Below, in pieces: positions 52,426 through 62,433 of a stretch of DNA of 64,000 nucleotides; the first letter of the stretch is position 1; every line of letters begins with the position of its first letter. The notes under the pieces are model-generated. The model was not told the DNA's origin. It ran no database searches and worked only from the letters and a program-made list of their open reading frames with translations. Both the position numbers and the translations under genes were made by a program. The DNA comes from Flectobacillus longus. GTDB taxonomy: Bacteria; Bacteroidota; Bacteroidia; Cytophagales; Spirosomataceae. The stretch is from positions 49,604-113,603 of the forward strand of contig NZ_JASHIC010000029.1 in the NCBI RefSeq assembly GCF_030056705.1, in the 5' to 3' direction.

Positions 52426-53591
52426 AAGTAATTAAGTGCGGTTTTTATATTATTAAGTGCGTTAGAAAGAATTCCTTGTGATGTGGCAAAGCTTAGTCTA
52501 ATATAACCATCAGCGCCAGTTCCAAACCATTGTGGCAAACCTGGTACCACTGCTACTTTGGCTGTTTCAAGTAGATACGATTGTATTTCAGCGCTGGTTT
52601 TGCCAGTTCCTGTAATATCTGCAAATGCAACATAACACCCTTGAGGTGCTATACAGGATACTCCTTTACTTGCATTGAGTTCAGATACACACATATCACG
52701 CATCTGTTGAAGATGTTGAATAAATGCCTCTAGCCATGATCCGCATTCGTTTAAGGCAGTGGTTGCAGCAATTTGCCCTAAAACGTTTGCTCCATGAACA
52801 GTAGATTGATGTAAAGAGGCTTGAAAAATTTTATTAGCATGAGTTTGATTGAAAGCTACTACCGAACCAATACGCAATCCTGCTAAGCCATACGATTTAC
52901 TATATCCTGTAACAATAACAGTATGTTGTCGGATACTCTCATCTAAGCTTGCAATACTGGTATAGGTGTATGGTTGATACACAATATCACTCCAGATTTC
53001 ATCAGACAAAATGACAAGATTGTGTTTGATTGCAATTTCTCCTAGTATCTTCAATTCGGCAGGAGTAAATACTTTCCCCGTTGGATTTAAAGGATTACAA
53101 AGACAAATCATTTTTGTTTTGGGAGTGATTAATGTTTCTAATTCCCAAAAATCAACAAACTCCTGACCTGAAGGAATACCATAAGGAATAGCATTTGCAC
53201 CAACAGTTTCGATAGAGTATTTAAAGAGAAAATCAACTGGGTTAAAAATAATTGCCTCATCTCCTTTTTCGAGAAAAGCTTTGCAAATAACATAAATTCC
53301 AAATGCCGCACTATCTACAGGAAAAGTAAATTCAGGTTTGGCAGGAACGTTTCGTTTGTTGTGAAAAAATTGGGCTACGCTTTCTTTAAACTGAGGAAGT
53401 CCTTCGGGTGGAGCATAACATAAATAGCGGTCTTTAATAAATCTAGTTAGGGCATCGGCTATTTGTGGTGCACTCGGGAAGTCAGGGTCCGCTGCGGTTA
53501 ATGGTATCACGCCTTCAGGAACAGTCGCCCAGCGTAAGTTGTAGGCACGCTCTTTTAGAATGTCTACATTTACAGTCGAGTCGTCAAACAT
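52422..53591 (-). CDS. PLP-dependent class I/II aminotransferase (PatB/MalY-like)
   Basis: This fold-type I PLP enzyme has 389 residues from the ATG at 53591; a TTG at 53636 would give 404. It shows LTAADPDFPSAPQIADAL near the N-terminus, the LCNPLNPTGKVFT aspartate-aminotransferase motif, ILSDEIWSDIVYQP, the PLP-lysine segment VTGYSKSYGLAGLRIGSVVA, and a C-terminal IRLSFAT with the carboxylate-binding Arg. It could be an aminotransferase or a C-S beta-lyase of the PatB/MalY type, which I cannot separate by eye. It is followed in a 4-nt ATGA overlap by the monooxygenase-DsbA fusion, so both products probably act in one small-molecule pathway. Confidence 0.87.
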   Translation of the reverse strand: MFDDSTVNVDILKERAYNLRWATVPEGVIPLTAADPDFPSAPQIADALTRFIKDRYLCYAPPEGLPQFKESVAQFFHNKRNVPAKPEFTFPVDSAAFGIYVICKAFLEKGDEAIIFNPVDFLFKYSIETVGANAIPYGIPSGQEFVDFWELETLITPKTKMICLCNPLNPTGKVFTPAELKILGEIAIKHNLVILSDEIWSDIVYQPYTYTSIASLDESIRQHTVIVTGYSKSYGLAGLRIGSVVAFNQTHANKIFQASLHQSTVHGANVLGQIAATTALNECGSWLEAFIQHLQQMRDMCVSELNASKGVSCIAPQGCYVAFADITGTGKTSAEIQSYLLETAKVAVVPGLPQWFGTGADGYIRLSFATSQGILSNALNNIKTALNYL

Positions 53592-53866
53592 ATGATAATC
53601 GTAAGGGGTATAATTGTATATTTTATGGGTATTCAATAATCTTAATCACAATAATTTTCTTTGTATGCTAAATATGTACAATAAAAGTAGAAAAAACAAT
53701 TTTATAATAGAAATTTCTCGAATAAATATTCAGTTAAATATATAATCATATTATATATTTCTTTGTTTGATAGACTTCAAAATATTTTTTTGTTCAAGGT
53801 ATATATCGAATTTTATCCTATTTCCAGTATGCTACAGGATGCAGTTCCTACTTTTATTTTTTATCT

Positions 53867-56488
53867 ATGTATCTTGAAAAAATTAAAATAATCATATCAA
53901 AAATGAAAATTATCTCCTTTACAAAATCAGAGCATCTAAGATTTGGCAACTTTTTAATGAAATGTTTGCCACTAATTTTTCTTCTGATTGGAACGTTTAC
54001 TACAAATGCACAAAAATATAATACGCATAAGCCTTGGGCTTATTGGTGGTGGATGGGAAGTGCAGTAGACGAAGCAGGTATCCGTAAAAACTTACAAGAT
54101 TATGCTCAAGCTGGATTTGGTGGACTACATATCATTCCGATTTATGGGGTAAAAGGTAATGACGCCAACAACCTTGACTTTTTGAGTCCAAAATGGAATC
54201 AAATGTTGGCTTTTACTGTAAAAGAAGCACGAAACTTAGGTTTGGGAATAGATATGACAATGGGCACGGGGTGGCCATTTGGCGGAAAACACGTAAGTGA
54301 AAAAGATGCAGCTAAAGCTTTTGAGATTGTATCGGAAAATGGAAAAACCAGTGTCAAAGTTTTACCTACCAAACAAAAAGTAAAGCGTGCAGCGCCAGGT
54401 GGCGAAGGATTTGTACTCGACCACTTCAACAAGGAGGCATTGGATAATTACATGAAGCCATTTCAAACGCTATTTCAATTACCAGAATATGGAGTACGTG
54501 CGCTTTACAATGACTCGTATGAGGTGTATGGAGCCAACTGGACTAACGATTTTTTAGAAGAATTTCAGAAAAGGCGTGGTTATGATTTAACACCTTATCT
54601 AAACATTTTGGCAAAAACTGAAACTAAAGACCTGCTTGAAAAAAGAATCTTTGGCGACTACAATGCCACAATCGCAGATTTGTGCAGAGAAGAATTTACT
54701 AAAACTTGGGCTGAGGGTGTTCGAAAAATGGGTAAAATCTCTCGAAATGAGGCGCATGGCTCTCCTGGGAATATGTTGGACTTGTACGCTCTATCTGATG
54801 TACCTGAAACAGAGTACTTTGGGACAAAGTATTTTGACATTCCATACTTTAGAAGAGATCCAAAATTTGAGGAAGCTAGATATGGCGTACCTGATCCTCA
54901 AGTAATCAAATTTGCTAGCTCTGCTGCTAATACTGAAAACAAAAAATTTGTGGGCTCAGAAACCGCAACTTGGCTAGCAGACCATTTCAAGGTATCATTA
55001 TCGCAGGTAAAACCAATTATTGATGAATCCCTGACTTCGGGCATCAACCATATTTTTTATCATGGTGTGCCTTATTCTCCTCCGCAAGAGGCCTATCCGG
55101 GTTGGTTGTTCTATGCGTCTACTAACTTTAATCAACAAAGTCATTTCTGGAATGAATTACACTTTTTGAATGAGTACATAGCTCGTTGTCAGGAACTTTT
55201 GCAAGAATCGAAGGCACAAAATGATGTATTACTCTACTTCCCTATCCATGACATTTGGCACGATGCTGGGGGAAAAGAACATGTACATCTATTATCTGTA
55301 CACGCCAATGCACAGGAACTTTTATTCAATAATTCGTTTGGACAAGTCGCTAAACTTTTACAATCTAAAGGATTTAACTTTGACTATGTATCTGATATAC
55401 AATTGACTCAGTTAAAATATATAAACGGAAAACTACAAAGTCGTGGTGGTTTGACTTACAAAACTATCGTAATTCCTAAGACCCAGTATTTGCCAACAGA
55501 AACACTTAAAGCCTTACAAAAGCTACAAAAACAAGGTGCACCAATTTTATTTGTAGACCAATTGCCTGCCAATACTGCTGGCTTTAAGGATTGGGAATCG
55601 AATGAAACATTATTAGCCGATTTTAATAAAAATCTTAAAGCGACTGACATTTCTGCACTATCTAGTTCTTTAGCAAAACTTGGAATAACCTCAGAGGAAA
55701 TGGTAAGCAAGGGAATATCCTTTATCAAAAAACAAAATGCCAAAGGCTCAATATATTTTATTAGTAATTTCTCACAGCAATTTCAAGAAGGAAATTTATT
55801 ACTCGGTGCTAAAGGAGAAGCTGTAGAAATCTATGACCCACTACATCAAACCAAACAGTATATTCCATTTAGTAGAAGAGGCGCTTACACAGAAATCAAA
55901 TTAGCACTTTTAGCTGGAGAAAGCCGTTTTGTACAGTTTTTTGACAAAAAGACTGCTCAGAATATTACCAAAAATACGACTGCCCAACCTACTCACAAAG
56001 TTGACATTAAGGGTACATGGAATATTGAGTTTTTGGAAGGACAGCCATTTTTGCCAAAATCTTACCAAACAGACAAATTAGACTCATGGACTAGTGTCGG
56101 AGACTCCACCAATCAATATTTTACAGGAACTGCTAAATATTCCATAGATTTTGACTGGAAGTCAGTAAAAGAAAACGTGATTTACTTAAATCTAGGCAAT
56201 GTTCGTGAATCGGCAAAAGTAACGTTGAATGGTCAAAATTTGGGTACACTTTGGTGTTTACCTTTCAATGTAGCCATTCCTAGCAAGCTGTTAAAAGAAA
56301 AAAATCATTTAGAAATTGAAGTAAAAAATCTTTCAGCCAACAGAATGAGGTTCATAGACAAACAATCTCATAATTGGAAAAAATTTAAGGATATCAATAT
56401 CGTAGATATTCAATACAAATCATTGGAACCGTCGACTTGGGAACCCGAACCATCGGGTTTGCTAGGATCAGTTCAAATACTTTACTAA
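53867..56488 (+). CDS. Glycoside hydrolase, GH106-like (alpha-L-rhamnosidase)
   Basis: This exported protein of up to 873 residues has three possible ATG starts (53867, 53903, 53954); the last gives the cleanest signal peptide, MKCLPLIFLLIGTFTTNAQ. The catalytic part opens with KPWAYWWWMGSAVDEAGIRK and GFGGLHIIPIYGVKG, typical of GH106, and continues with MTMGTGWPFGGKHVSE and DSYEVYGANWT. The C-terminal ~150 residues form a jelly-roll (VKGTWNIEFLEG-type start, ESAKVTLNGQNLGTLWCLPF). GH106 enzymes release L-rhamnose, for example from rhamnogalacturonan side chains, consistent with the pectin esterases at 5.2-7.2 kb. Export to the periplasm is likely. Confidence 0.85.
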   Translation: MYLEKIKIIISKMKIISFTKSEHLRFGNFLMKCLPLIFLLIGTFTTNAQKYNTHKPWAYWWWMGSAVDEAGIRKNLQDYAQAGFGGLHIIPIYGVKGNDANNLDFLSPKWNQMLAFTVKEARNLGLGIDMTMGTGWPFGGKHVSEKDAAKAFEIVSENGKTSVKVLPTKQKVKRAAPGGEGFVLDHFNKEALDNYMKPFQTLFQLPEYGVRALYNDSYEVYGANWTNDFLEEFQKRRGYDLTPYLNILAKTETKDLLEKRIFGDYNATIADLCREEFTKTWAEGVRKMGKISRNEAHGSPGNMLDLYALSDVPETEYFGTKYFDIPYFRRDPKFEEARYGVPDPQVIKFASSAANTENKKFVGSETATWLADHFKVSLSQVKPIIDESLTSGINHIFYHGVPYSPPQEAYPGWLFYASTNFNQQSHFWNELHFLNEYIARCQELLQESKAQNDVLLYFPIHDIWHDAGGKEHVHLLSVHANAQELLFNNSFGQVAKLLQSKGFNFDYVSDIQLTQLKYINGKLQSRGGLTYKTIVIPKTQYLPTETLKALQKLQKQGAPILFVDQLPANTAGFKDWESNETLLADFNKNLKATDISALSSSLAKLGITSEEMVSKGISFIKKQNAKGSIYFISNFSQQFQEGNLLLGAKGEAVEIYDPLHQTKQYIPFSRRGAYTEIKLALLAGESRFVQFFDKKTAQNITKNTTAQPTHKVDIKGTWNIEFLEGQPFLPKSYQTDKLDSWTSVGDSTNQYFTGTAKYSIDFDWKSVKENVIYLNLGNVRESAKVTLNGQNLGTLWCLPFNVAIPSKLLKEKNHLEIEVKNLSANRMRFIDKQSHNWKKFKDINIVDIQYKSLEPSTWEPEPSGLLGSVQILY

Positions 56489-56744
56489 GAATAAAGAAGT
56501 TTTGCGGATATAGGGTTAAGGATTTCGGATATTGTTTTTTTGTAAAATAGGATTCGAAAACTAGCCTATACATCCGAAATCTCAAATTCGAAATCCCAAA
56601 TCGAATAGAATTTTTCCACTATTTGCTATATAATTCAGTTGACAAACCCTTCTTTTACAAGAAGGGTTTTGTTTTTGTTTAGAGATGAAATATTTGTTTT
56701 TCAGAGCCTAAAAGGCTATTTTAGAGAAAAATCAATGATAAAAT
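56489..56744. other. Spacer with terminator and CCGAAATC-type inverted repeat
   Basis: GATTTCGGAT (56521-56530) and ATCCGAAATC (56572-56581) form a 10-bp inverted repeat. A related ATTTCCGAAATC..ATCCG..CCGAAAT cluster recurs at 58577-58610. A terminator for the glycosidase follows: ACAAACCCTTCTT (56642-56654), loop TTAC, AAGAAGGGTTTTGT (56659-56672), then TTTTTG. Confidence 0.65.
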
Positions 56745-58262
56745 ATGCGCAACTTACCTCATCAACGAATTTTAGGATTAGCCTTGGGTCTGGGTTTATT
56801 TTTCCAAACTCAAGCACAATCTTTTGAAGAAAGAAAACAACAGGTTTCTCAAGCTCTCCCCTTAGTTGACCAATTATTTAAGGAATATGCCGAGAAAAAT
56901 CATTTCCCAGGCATGAGCTACGGAATTGTTCTAGACGGAAAACTGATTCATGCAAAAGGTGTTGGATTGGCGAATCTTGACCAAAATATTCCTGCCACAC
57001 CACAATCTGCTTTTAGAATAGCAAGTATGACCAAAAGTTTGACTGCTATGGCTATTGTCAAGCTACGTGATGAAGGAAAACTCCAAATGGACGACCCAGT
57101 TTGGAAATATGTTCCTGAAATGAAGAATCAAAAATACGCTACCAAGGATTCGCCTACCATTACAGTCAGAAATCTCCTCACACATTCTGCTGGTTTTCCT
57201 GAAGATAATCCTTGGGGAGATAGGCAATTAGGAATTTCAGAGAAGGAATTTACAGATTTCTTAAAAAAAGGAATTAGCTTCTCTACAGCCGTAGATACCG
57301 AATACGAATATAGTAATTTGGGTTTTGCACTACTAGGTGCTATCATAAAAAAAGTCTCAGGAATAACCTATCAGGAATACATCAACCAGCAGATTTTAAA
57401 GCCATTAGGCATGAATCATACCTATTGGGAATACACCAAAGTGTCACAGAAGGAATTGGCATTGGGCTACCGCTGGTTGGACGGCAAGTGGATTCCACAA
57501 CCTTTAGAGCACGATGGCGTATATGGTGCTATGGGTGGGCTCATTACAACAATGGAAGATTATGGCAAATATGTTGCATTCCATCAAGCAGCTTGGCCAA
57601 CGAGTGATGCTTCAGAAACAGGCCCTATCAAAAGAAGTTCGGTACGAGAAATGCAGAAGCCTTGGCAATTCAATAATCTCAACGCCAATTATCAATATCA
57701 ATCAGGTAAAAAATGTGCGATGGTAAGCGCTTACGGATATGGTTTACGTACGTCTGTGGATTGTGATGGACGTCGTATGGTCGGACATAGTGGTGGTCTG
57801 CCAGGTTTTGGGAGTCATTGGTATATTTTACAAGATTATGGTTTGGGTGTTATTTCATTTGCCAATAATACCTATTCGCCAATGAGCTATATCAATATCC
57901 AAATTTTGGATACACTTTTGGCTACCACCAAACTTGAACGTTATCCTATTCAACCCGCCAAAGTTTTGGAAGAGCGATATATTCAATTGGTAGATGCTGT
58001 AAAAGATTGGGGAAATGCGAAAAGTATGAAAATATTTGCAGTTAACTTTTTCGATGACTATCCAATGTCAATTTTAGGAAAGGATACCAAAAACTTTCAA
58101 GAAAAAGTGGGCAAGGTGGTTAAAATTCATCCTATTGATCCTCAAAACAAATTGAGAGGTAGTTTCGTAGTTGAAGGAGAAAAAGGCAAATGCGAAATCA
58201 GTCTGACACTTTCACCTGAAACGCCTGCATTGATTCAGGAATATCATTTTAAATTACTGTAA
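56745..58262 (+). CDS. Serine hydrolase, beta-lactamase class C family, exported
   Basis: This 505-residue protein has a signal peptide (ILGLALGLGLFFQTQAQ). The penicillin-binding-like fold has the catalytic Ser94-x-x-Lys97 in FRIASMTKSLTA, the Tyr-x-Asn motif in YEYSNLGFALLGAI, and HSGGLPGFGSH in place of the KTG box. Such proteins include D-aminopeptidases, esterases and AmpC-like enzymes; true beta-lactamase activity cannot be assumed. A ~110-residue C-terminal extension with beta pattern follows the catalytic domain. It is transcribed alone, bounded by hairpins. Confidence 0.87.
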   Translation: MRNLPHQRILGLALGLGLFFQTQAQSFEERKQQVSQALPLVDQLFKEYAEKNHFPGMSYGIVLDGKLIHAKGVGLANLDQNIPATPQSAFRIASMTKSLTAMAIVKLRDEGKLQMDDPVWKYVPEMKNQKYATKDSPTITVRNLLTHSAGFPEDNPWGDRQLGISEKEFTDFLKKGISFSTAVDTEYEYSNLGFALLGAIIKKVSGITYQEYINQQILKPLGMNHTYWEYTKVSQKELALGYRWLDGKWIPQPLEHDGVYGAMGGLITTMEDYGKYVAFHQAAWPTSDASETGPIKRSSVREMQKPWQFNNLNANYQYQSGKKCAMVSAYGYGLRTSVDCDGRRMVGHSGGLPGFGSHWYILQDYGLGVISFANNTYSPMSYINIQILDTLLATTKLERYPIQPAKVLEERYIQLVDAVKDWGNAKSMKIFAVNFFDDYPMSILGKDTKNFQEKVGKVVKIHPIDPQNKLRGSFVVEGEKGKCEISLTLSPETPALIQEYHFKLL

Positions 58263-58265
58263 TCA

Positions 58266-58310
58266 CATTACTTCTGGCGACTTGTGTCGCCAGAAGTAAT
58301 GTTCTAATTT
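58266..58310 (+). terminator. Terminator downstream of the serine hydrolase
   Basis: A perfect 16-bp stem, CATTACTTCTGGCGAC (58266-58281) and GTCGCCAGAAGTAATG (58286-58301), with loop TTGT, is followed by TTCTAATTTTTT. Confidence 0.92.
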
Positions 58311-58774
58311 TTTGGTTTGATAAAATTAAACTGTATTCGCTTAATCCTGTTGCTAGCAATATACATTACACCTAACTATAACACCTATAAACATCTCCTT
58401 CTATCTATATGAAAATTATTTCAGCATCGATTAAAGCACTTTTTTATAAAACTGTTTCTAAATTTTAAATTAGTACTGAACCAAAGTTTTACCGTATTGC
58501 AGGTTTGATTGCTAATTTCAAAATATGTACATATACCTTTACTTCACAAAATTCGATTCAAAAAGGTAAATCATATTTCCGAAATCTAACATCCGCTATC
58601 CGAAATGGATAATTTTGGATAGCCCCCTCTCCTCTCCACAATCAAATCTTCTAAAAATCCTATTTCGAATCTTATTTTAATTTATTCTAAATAAAACTTG
58701 TACAATAGTTTTACGACATATACATTTGTGCATCTATTTAAAATAAGTCTAAATATCAATAATAAATAAGTTAT
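58311..58774. other. Intergenic region upstream of TonB receptor
   Basis: AT-rich sequence without ORFs. It contains the CCGAAATC-type repeat cluster at about 58577-58610 and the receptor promoter near its end. I looked for an iron-box-like palindrome overlapping the promoter and did not see a clear one. Confidence 0.5.
58698..58728 (+). promoter_or_regulatory. Bacteroidota-type promoter for TonB receptor
   Basis: TTG at 58698-58700, 20 nt spacing, then TACATTTG at 58721-58728 match the -33/-7 pattern (TTTG..TAnnTTTG). The transcript would start near 58735, leaving a ~40-nt leader before the ATG at 58775. Confidence 0.65.
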
Positions 58775-61225
58775 ATGAAAAGTGTTTTTTTACTATTGTT
58801 ATGTCTATTTACGCAAATTATTTATGCTCAAACAGGACAAATTGCAGGCAAAGTTTCCAATAATGATGGTCAACCAGCGGCGTTTGTATCTATTCAAATA
58901 AAAGGTAGTAAAAAAGGAACTACTTCGGACGAACAAGGGAAATTTGTTATTTCGAATCTGAAAAGTGGAAATTATACATTAGTCGCCTCTTTTGTAGGTT
59001 ATAAAACACTTGAGCAAAAAGTTGTAATTGAAGAAGGTAAAACATTGAACCTTTCTCTCGAATTACTTGAAAGCTCAGAAATGATCAAAGAAATCGTAGT
59101 ATCGGGTAGTTATATTGCTAACCGTACACCTACTTTAGGCAAGGCAAATATTCGTCCTTTAGATTTACCTCAAAGTACTGGAGTAGTGACAAGTACCGTC
59201 ATTGCGGACCAGCAAGCCATCAGACTTGGTGATGTGGTAAAAAATGTAAGTGGAGTATCGCAAACTGAAACTCGTGGTGGTGTTGCCGAAACATTTTCTT
59301 CTCGTGGATACAGTGTAGGTATCGCAGGTGCAGGAGGTAGTATTTTTAAAAATGGAACAATTAGTAATACGATGGGTTTTCCTGATGCTAGTACCTTAGA
59401 ATCAGTTGAAGTAATGAAGGGTAGTTCTGCTTTGTTATATGGTAATGTTTCTGGTGGTTTGATTATCAATATGGTCACTAAAAAACCTCGTTTCGACTGG
59501 GGTGGACAAGCCTCTATGCTTTTGGGAAGCTACAATCAGTACAAGCCAACGCTTGACGTTTATGGACCAATTAGTAAAAACCTTGCCTTTAGAGTAGTAG
59601 GAACTTATGAAAATGCAAAAAGTTATCGTGATGTTGTAAAAACTGAAAGAACTTACGTTACACCTTCGTTGCTTTATAAAATCAATGACAAAACGGATGT
59701 TTTATTGCAAGTAGATTATTTGAAAAGTAATATTGTACCAGATGCTGGAGTAGGGACACCAAATAGTAGAATCACTATTACAGAATTACCAGATGCACCT
59801 CGAAATCGTTTTATAAATACAAGCTGGGCTTATAATAATACTGAGCAGACATCAAGCTTTTTGACAATCAACCATAAGTTTGATACAAATTGGAAATTGA
59901 CTGCAATTGGTTCGATTCAAAATACTGAAGTCAAGGGCTTTGGAGTAGGTGTACCTAGTGCAATTGCATCTAATGGTGATTACACACGTACATTGAGTGC
60001 CGTTCATACAAGTGAGAAAGATTACACAGCTCAAATAAATTTGAATGGAAACTTTAAGACAGGAGCAATAAGTCATCAATTATTAGTGGGAACTGACTTT
60101 TTAAGAATTTCTAACGTGAGTCATAGTTTTAAATTTACCTCTGCAACTGGGGTAGTAGGTACTGCTTATGATAAAATCAACATTTATGATTTCTCAAAAT
60201 ATGTAGCACGTACCGACATTCCTACAATCGCAGATACCGCTCGTACAACGACTCCGCAAAATCGCTATGGCGTTTATGTGCAAGATTTGCTAAGTATTAC
60301 AGCTAAATTTAAGATACTAGCAGGATTGAGATACTCATATCAAACAGCATTCCAATCAACTATTTTAAATCTTGAAAAAAATGTAGAGCGTCGTGGGACT
60401 ACTGCCGATAAATCGGATGGAGCTTTTTCACCGAAATTAGCCTTGATTTACCAGCCATTGAAAACAACGTCGGTATATTCATCATACAGCAACAGTTTTA
60501 CGATTAATACTGGTACAGATATTAATGGAGATAACCTCAAGCCTTCAATCATTAATAACTATGAAATCGGTGTTAAAAATGAGTTTTTAGATGGTAAATT
60601 ATCTGCTAATTTAAGCGTATATAAAATCATCAATAGCAATTTTGCTCAAACGGCACTTTTTGATAAAAACGGAAACCCAAATACCAATACAAGCATTAGA
60701 GAATTATCAGGCGAAACTACAAGTGATGGTTTTGAGGTTGATTTCAATGGTATCTTATCGAAAAACTTTTACTTTTTACTTGGTTATGGATATAACTATA
60801 TGCGATATACCAACACAACTGGTGCAGTTGGTTCACAAGTAGAAGGCGAGCAACTTATCAGAAGTCCAAGAAGTACAGCCAATGGTTCGATATTTTATAC
60901 TTTTGATAATACCAAACTAAAAGGTGTGAAGTTGGGATTGTCAGCATTTTATACTGGAAATCGATTTGCAGGTAATAACAACGTAGTTGGTTTGAATGGT
61001 GGTTTAAATAATACCACCGCCTCATTGAGTTCATACAACGCTTTGATTCCACTATCTGGTTTTGTAACAGTTGATTTCTCTGTTGGTTATACATACAACC
61101 AAGTGTCATTTTTAGCAAAGGTTTCAAATATATTTAACGAGATGAATTACATCGTTCACGACCGCTATAGTATTAATCCTATTGCACCTCGCCAATTAGC
61201 GTTGACTGTGAATTATAAATTCTAA
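58775..61225 (+). CDS. TonB-dependent siderophore receptor with carboxypeptidase-regulatory-like N-domain
   Basis: This 816-residue outer-membrane receptor has a signal peptide to residue ~18. Residues ~20-108 form a CarboxypepD_reg-like domain (GQIAGKVSNNDGQPAAFVSI, DEQGKFVISNLKSGNY). The plug (~125-235) has LDLPQSTGVVTSTVIADQQA, RLGDVVKNVSGVSQTETRGG and VEVMKGSSALLYGN. A 22-strand-type barrel ends in QLALTVNYKF with terminal Phe. The plug motifs resemble siderophore receptors (FhuE/FoxA type) more than SusC glycan receptors, and no SusD partner follows. Iron regulation is likely but no Fur box is evident. It is monocistronic with promoter and terminator visible. Confidence 0.9.
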   Translation: MKSVFLLLLCLFTQIIYAQTGQIAGKVSNNDGQPAAFVSIQIKGSKKGTTSDEQGKFVISNLKSGNYTLVASFVGYKTLEQKVVIEEGKTLNLSLELLESSEMIKEIVVSGSYIANRTPTLGKANIRPLDLPQSTGVVTSTVIADQQAIRLGDVVKNVSGVSQTETRGGVAETFSSRGYSVGIAGAGGSIFKNGTISNTMGFPDASTLESVEVMKGSSALLYGNVSGGLIINMVTKKPRFDWGGQASMLLGSYNQYKPTLDVYGPISKNLAFRVVGTYENAKSYRDVVKTERTYVTPSLLYKINDKTDVLLQVDYLKSNIVPDAGVGTPNSRITITELPDAPRNRFINTSWAYNNTEQTSSFLTINHKFDTNWKLTAIGSIQNTEVKGFGVGVPSAIASNGDYTRTLSAVHTSEKDYTAQINLNGNFKTGAISHQLLVGTDFLRISNVSHSFKFTSATGVVGTAYDKINIYDFSKYVARTDIPTIADTARTTTPQNRYGVYVQDLLSITAKFKILAGLRYSYQTAFQSTILNLEKNVERRGTTADKSDGAFSPKLALIYQPLKTTSVYSSYSNSFTINTGTDINGDNLKPSIINNYEIGVKNEFLDGKLSANLSVYKIINSNFAQTALFDKNGNPNTNTSIRELSGETTSDGFEVDFNGILSKNFYFLLGYGYNYMRYTNTTGAVGSQVEGEQLIRSPRSTANGSIFYTFDNTKLKGVKLGLSAFYTGNRFAGNNNVVGLNGGLNNTTASLSSYNALIPLSGFVTVDFSVGYTYNQVSFLAKVSNIFNEMNYIVHDRYSINPIAPRQLALTVNYKF

Positions 61226-61266
61226 TTTCGATTTTCAGGAAATCCTTACATAGGAATAAAATAATC

Positions 61267-61306
61267 AAAAAAGGCGTTCGAAAAATTCATTTCGAACGCC
61301 TTTTTT
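61267..61306 (+). terminator. Terminator downstream of TonB receptor
   Basis: AAAAAAGGCGTTCGAAA (61267-61283) and TTTCGAACGCCTTTTTT (61290-61306) form a perfect 17-bp stem with a built-in T-tract. Confidence 0.93.
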
Positions 61307-61595
61307 GTAAATACTAAATAAATGCCTAACATTTGAGTCATTTTATACATATCTAATTAAATCGCCATTGAGGATTTTATCATAAAATTAGCAATATAAA
61401 TAGTAAACATATTTAAGGTTTTAAAGCAAAGTTTAATGCAGAAAATCGTAAAATAAATTTCTTTTTTAATATAAATAAAAAAGTTAAATTACCATTAATA
61501 CGAAAGAAAAAGTGCTTCTTCTTTTTAAAAAAGTTGTTGAAAATTTTATTGAATCCCTTTTAACTTGACTTCAGTAGTCCTAAATAATCACAAAA
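61307..61595. other. AT-rich spacer
   Basis: About 290 nt of very AT-rich DNA between the receptor terminator and the DUF1963 gene. I see no ORF, hairpin or repeat worth naming. Confidence 0.5.
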
Positions 61596-62357
61596 ATGAT
61601 ACCCTATTTTCTAGAAAATCTTGCTCCACAGATTGAATCATATAAACTGGACTCTGTTAAAATTTTGGCTCATCCATTAACAGCAGGACAAAAGTTAGAA
61701 ATAAAACAAAGTAAATTTTTAGGACTTCCATACCTACCTAATAATCAAAAATACCCCACTGGTTTGGATGGAACACCTATGATATTGCTAGCACAAATTA
61801 ACTTTGCTGAGGTTCCAGCACTTGAAAACTACCCTGAAAGTGGAATATTACAGTTTTTCATTCATCCAACAGATTGGTATAATATGAGTCAGAATGATTA
61901 TAAAATTCTTTATCATGACACAATAAGTGATGATTATCAAACGGATTTCAATTTTTTGTCGGATAAAACCTATGAAGAAAGCCCAATATATTGTGAACAT
62001 TCATTAACATTTACGAAAGAAACAGAATATGGAAGCATCACTGATTTCAGATTTGAATTAGATTTTAATGGTCTTGATTATTATGATTATAAGGAGACAT
62101 TAGATAGTACTCAGCAAGAGCAATTGGACAATTTTTTTTATATTATCGGACATAAAATTGGAGGTTATGCTTTTTTCACACAGTCTGACCCACGAGATTA
62201 CGGCACAAATTTAAAAAATGATGTGTTACTACTTCAAATTGATACAGATAATGAAATAATGTTTGGAGATAGTGGAGTAGCAAATTTCTTTATCAATATT
62301 CAAGACTTGAAGAATAAACATTTTGAGAAGGCTTACTTTAATTGGGACTGTTGTTAA
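61596..62357 (+). CDS. DUF1963 (YwqG-like) protein
   Basis: This 253-residue cytoplasmic protein belongs to the YwqG/DUF1963 family. KLEIKQSKFLGLPYLPNNQKYP is followed by MILLAQINFAEVPALENYPESGILQFFI, and later by HKIGGYAFFTQSDPR and the acidic LLLQIDTDNEIMFGDSGVANFFI. Family members are uncharacterised; their occurrence near toxin/immunity or stress genes is known, but nothing here supports that. It is transcribed alone. Confidence 0.85.
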   Translation: MIPYFLENLAPQIESYKLDSVKILAHPLTAGQKLEIKQSKFLGLPYLPNNQKYPTGLDGTPMILLAQINFAEVPALENYPESGILQFFIHPTDWYNMSQNDYKILYHDTISDDYQTDFNFLSDKTYEESPIYCEHSLTFTKETEYGSITDFRFELDFNGLDYYDYKETLDSTQQEQLDNFFYIIGHKIGGYAFFTQSDPRDYGTNLKNDVLLLQIDTDNEIMFGDSGVANFFINIQDLKNKHFEKAYFNWDCC

Positions 62358-62433
62358 AAAGATATTATCTCATCGAATACTCATTTATTTGAATTAGTCT
62401 TCTTGCCACCCTTACATAAAACTAAACTCTGCC

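Noticed and set aside
56745..58262. Calling the serine hydrolase a beta-lactamase resistance gene
   Set aside because: The SxxK and YxN motifs are generic to the class C fold; the length and C-terminal extension fit a peptidase or esterase relative better.
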